Shown: piece by piece, positions 5,740 through 6,896 of the stretch | How the letters are laid out: each line of letters opens with the position of its first letter | Position numbering within the stretch: the first letter of the stretch is position 1 | Source: Desulfofustis sp. | Lineage (GTDB): Bacteria > Desulfobacterota > Desulfobulbia > Desulfobulbales > Desulfocapsaceae | NCBI GenBank assembly: GCA_029287755.1 | Contig: JARFQM010000303.1 | Span: 1 to 6,896, forward strand | Direction: 5' to 3' | Length of the DNA: 6,896 bases | Made by a program: the position numbers and the translations under genes | The notes under the pieces: model-generated | Seen by the model: the letters and a program-made list of their open reading frames with translations, nothing else | The model's database searches: none | What the model was told of the DNA's origin: nothing

Positions 5740-6896
5740 TTAGATCATCTCCCGGTTCCTCACTTCCTCCTCGACGTCGACCACCAGTTCCCGCATGGTC
5801 TCGAGCAGCACGTAGACAACGGGAACAAGCATGGTGCTGATGAACGTGGCGGCAATCATCCCGCCAAGCACGATCACACCGATGGATTTCATCGTCATTG
5901 CCCCGGCACCGCTTGCCACCGCCAGCGGTATCACGCCAAAGACAAAAGAGAGAATGGTCATCATAATTGCCCGGAAGCGCGCTTGTGCGGCATGCAGCGC
6001 CGCCTCCTTGATTGGAACACCGTTTTCACGCTGCTCCTTGGCCACTTCAACAATCAGAATGGCGTTCTTGGACGACAGACCGATCAGCAGGACCAGGCCG
6101 ATCTGGGCAAAGAGATTGTTATCGAGGCCGGCCAGATTCTGGCCAAGCAAGGCGCCGAGCATAACCAGCGGTACGGAGATCATGATCATGATCGGCAACA
6201 CCCAACTCTCATATTGAGCGGCGAGTACCAGGTACACCACAATAAGGGCAAAGGTGAAGACATAGATTTTGGAGTTTCCGGCCAGGCGCTCCTGATACGA
6301 CATCCCCGACCACTCATAGCCATAGGCATTGTTGTCGGGCAGAACCCTGGCAGCCACTTCCTCCATGGCGTTCATGGCCTGACCGGAACTATACCCGGGG
6401 GCAGCGGAGCCATTAATGGTGATCGAGCGGTACATATTGTAGTGCGACAGATCGGAGGGCCCAATGGTCTTTTCCAGGGTTACCAGCGCGGAGACCGGCA
6501 CCATGCCGCCGTCGCGGTTCTGCACGTAGAGATCCGTTATATCCCTGATCTCGCTTCGAAACGATTTGTCGGCCTGTACATAGACCCGGAATACCTTGCC
6601 GAATTTATTGAAATCATTGATATAAAATGATCCCAGGTAGGTCTGCAGAGTGACGAACAACTCGGCCAGATCGACGCCGAGCGCAGCCGTCTTCAGCCGA
6701 TCGATATCGATGCTCACGAACGGGTAGTTCGGGGCATAGGTCGTGTAGGCCAGGCCGATGCGCGGGTCCTGGTTGGCCTCGGCGATGAGCTGATTGGCGT
6801 AGTTGACAAAAGCGGTGAGATCACCCGACAGATAATCCTGGAGCCGAAAATCGAAACCGCCGACCGTGCCGATGCCCGGAATACCGGGCAGGTTGA
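5740..6896 (-). CDS. AcrB/HAE1-family RND efflux transporter, N-terminal part outside the window
   Basis: This is the inner-membrane proton-driven pump of a tripartite efflux system, which exports drugs, solvents or other hydrophobic compounds through an adaptor and an outer-membrane channel. The frame runs from the right edge to the stop, giving 384 residues of a family usually near 1030-1060. The visible start NLPGIPGIGTVGGFDFRLQD is the periplasmic porter region. The GTG at 6717 is internal, since the frame and homology continue upstream. Then come NGSAAPGYSSG (about 161-171 of the visible part), GMSYQERLAGN (197-207), the membrane segment VYLVLAAQYESW (220-231), and LLIGLSSKNAILIVEVAKE (270-288), with the conserved lysine at 276 that matches the AcrB proton-relay lysine. 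The last two membrane helices follow at about 311-327 and 338-363, and then an acidic tail. The usual RPI of the RLRPILMT motif reads RAI here. The gene is convergent with letB. Adaptor and channel genes are not visible. The substrate is unknown. Confidence 0.95.
   Translation of the reverse strand, partial: NLPGIPGIGTVGGFDFRLQDYLSGDLTAFVNYANQLIAEANQDPRIGLAYTTYAPNYPFVSIDIDRLKTAALGVDLAELFVTLQTYLGSFYINDFNKFGKVFRVYVQADKSFRSEIRDITDLYVQNRDGGMVPVSALVTLEKTIGPSDLSHYNMYRSITINGSAAPGYSSGQAMNAMEEVAARVLPDNNAYGYEWSGMSYQERLAGNSKIYVFTFALIVVYLVLAAQYESWVLPIMIMISVPLVMLGALLGQNLAGLDNNLFAQIGLVLLIGLSSKNAILIVEVAKEQRENGVPIKEAALHAAQARFRAIMMTILSFVFGVIPLAVASGAGAMTMKSIGVIVLGGMIAATFISTMLVPVVYVLLETMRELVVDVEEEVRNREMI

Noticed and set aside
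5722..6630. A 302-codon open frame on the plus strand opposite the RND transporter, starting MGIVSPLDHL.
   Set aside because: It is antisense to a clear RND gene, the translation is rich in His, Gln and Gly with no family resemblance, and its ATG comes from repeat copy C. It is a shadow frame.
6655..6717. The GTG at 6717 as the start of a short RND protein.
   Set aside because: The frame stays open to the window edge, and the upstream translation matches the AcrB-type porter region, so the start lies outside the window.

Overview
The window carries five protein-coding genes, two of them cut by the window edges, plus three copies of a short palindromic repeat. By eye the base composition is moderately GC-rich over most of the window. 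It is clearly lower in the glycosyltransferase gene and the non-coding stretch next to it. The gene content (ribosomal L11 methyltransferase, a LetA/LetB lipid-transport pair, an RND efflux pump) marks a Gram-negative (diderm) bacterium. The style of the repeats and the mix of genes suggest a proteobacterial or Desulfobacterota-like genome, but nothing here fixes the taxon.

Layout. Positions 1-634 (minus) hold the N-terminal two thirds of prmA. Positions 704-1411 (minus) hold a family 2 glycosyltransferase resembling dolichol/polyprenol-phosphate sugar transferases. Positions 1412-1615 are a divergent, AT-rich intergenic region. Positions 1616-2914 and 2934-5636 (plus) form a two-gene operon: a LetA/PqiA-type integral membrane protein followed by a 900-residue protein with seven MCE domains, the LetB architecture. 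Positions 5637-5739 separate two convergent genes. Positions 5740-6896 (minus) hold the C-terminal part of an AcrB/HAE1-type RND transporter.

How the genes relate. LetA and LetB are expected to act together: a polytopic inner-membrane protein with two zinc ribbons, and a membrane-anchored stacked-ring tunnel that crosses the periplasm and carries lipids between inner and outer membranes. The RND pump is also an envelope machine, but it faces the other way and need not be functionally linked. The glycosyltransferase and prmA point away from letAB. They share a strand with a 69-base gap, and nothing shows that they share a function.

The most notable unexplained structure is the 26-base palindromic repeat at 667-692, 5646-5671 and 5713-5738. 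Each copy starts 1 to 11 bases after the stop codon of a different gene, and all three have the same orientation relative to that gene. The last two copies are exact reverse complements 41 bases apart, between convergent genes. They look like REP/BIME-type elements that sit at gene 3' ends. No transposase gene is in the window. I see no CRISPR array, tRNA, rRNA, insertion sequence or novel defence system.
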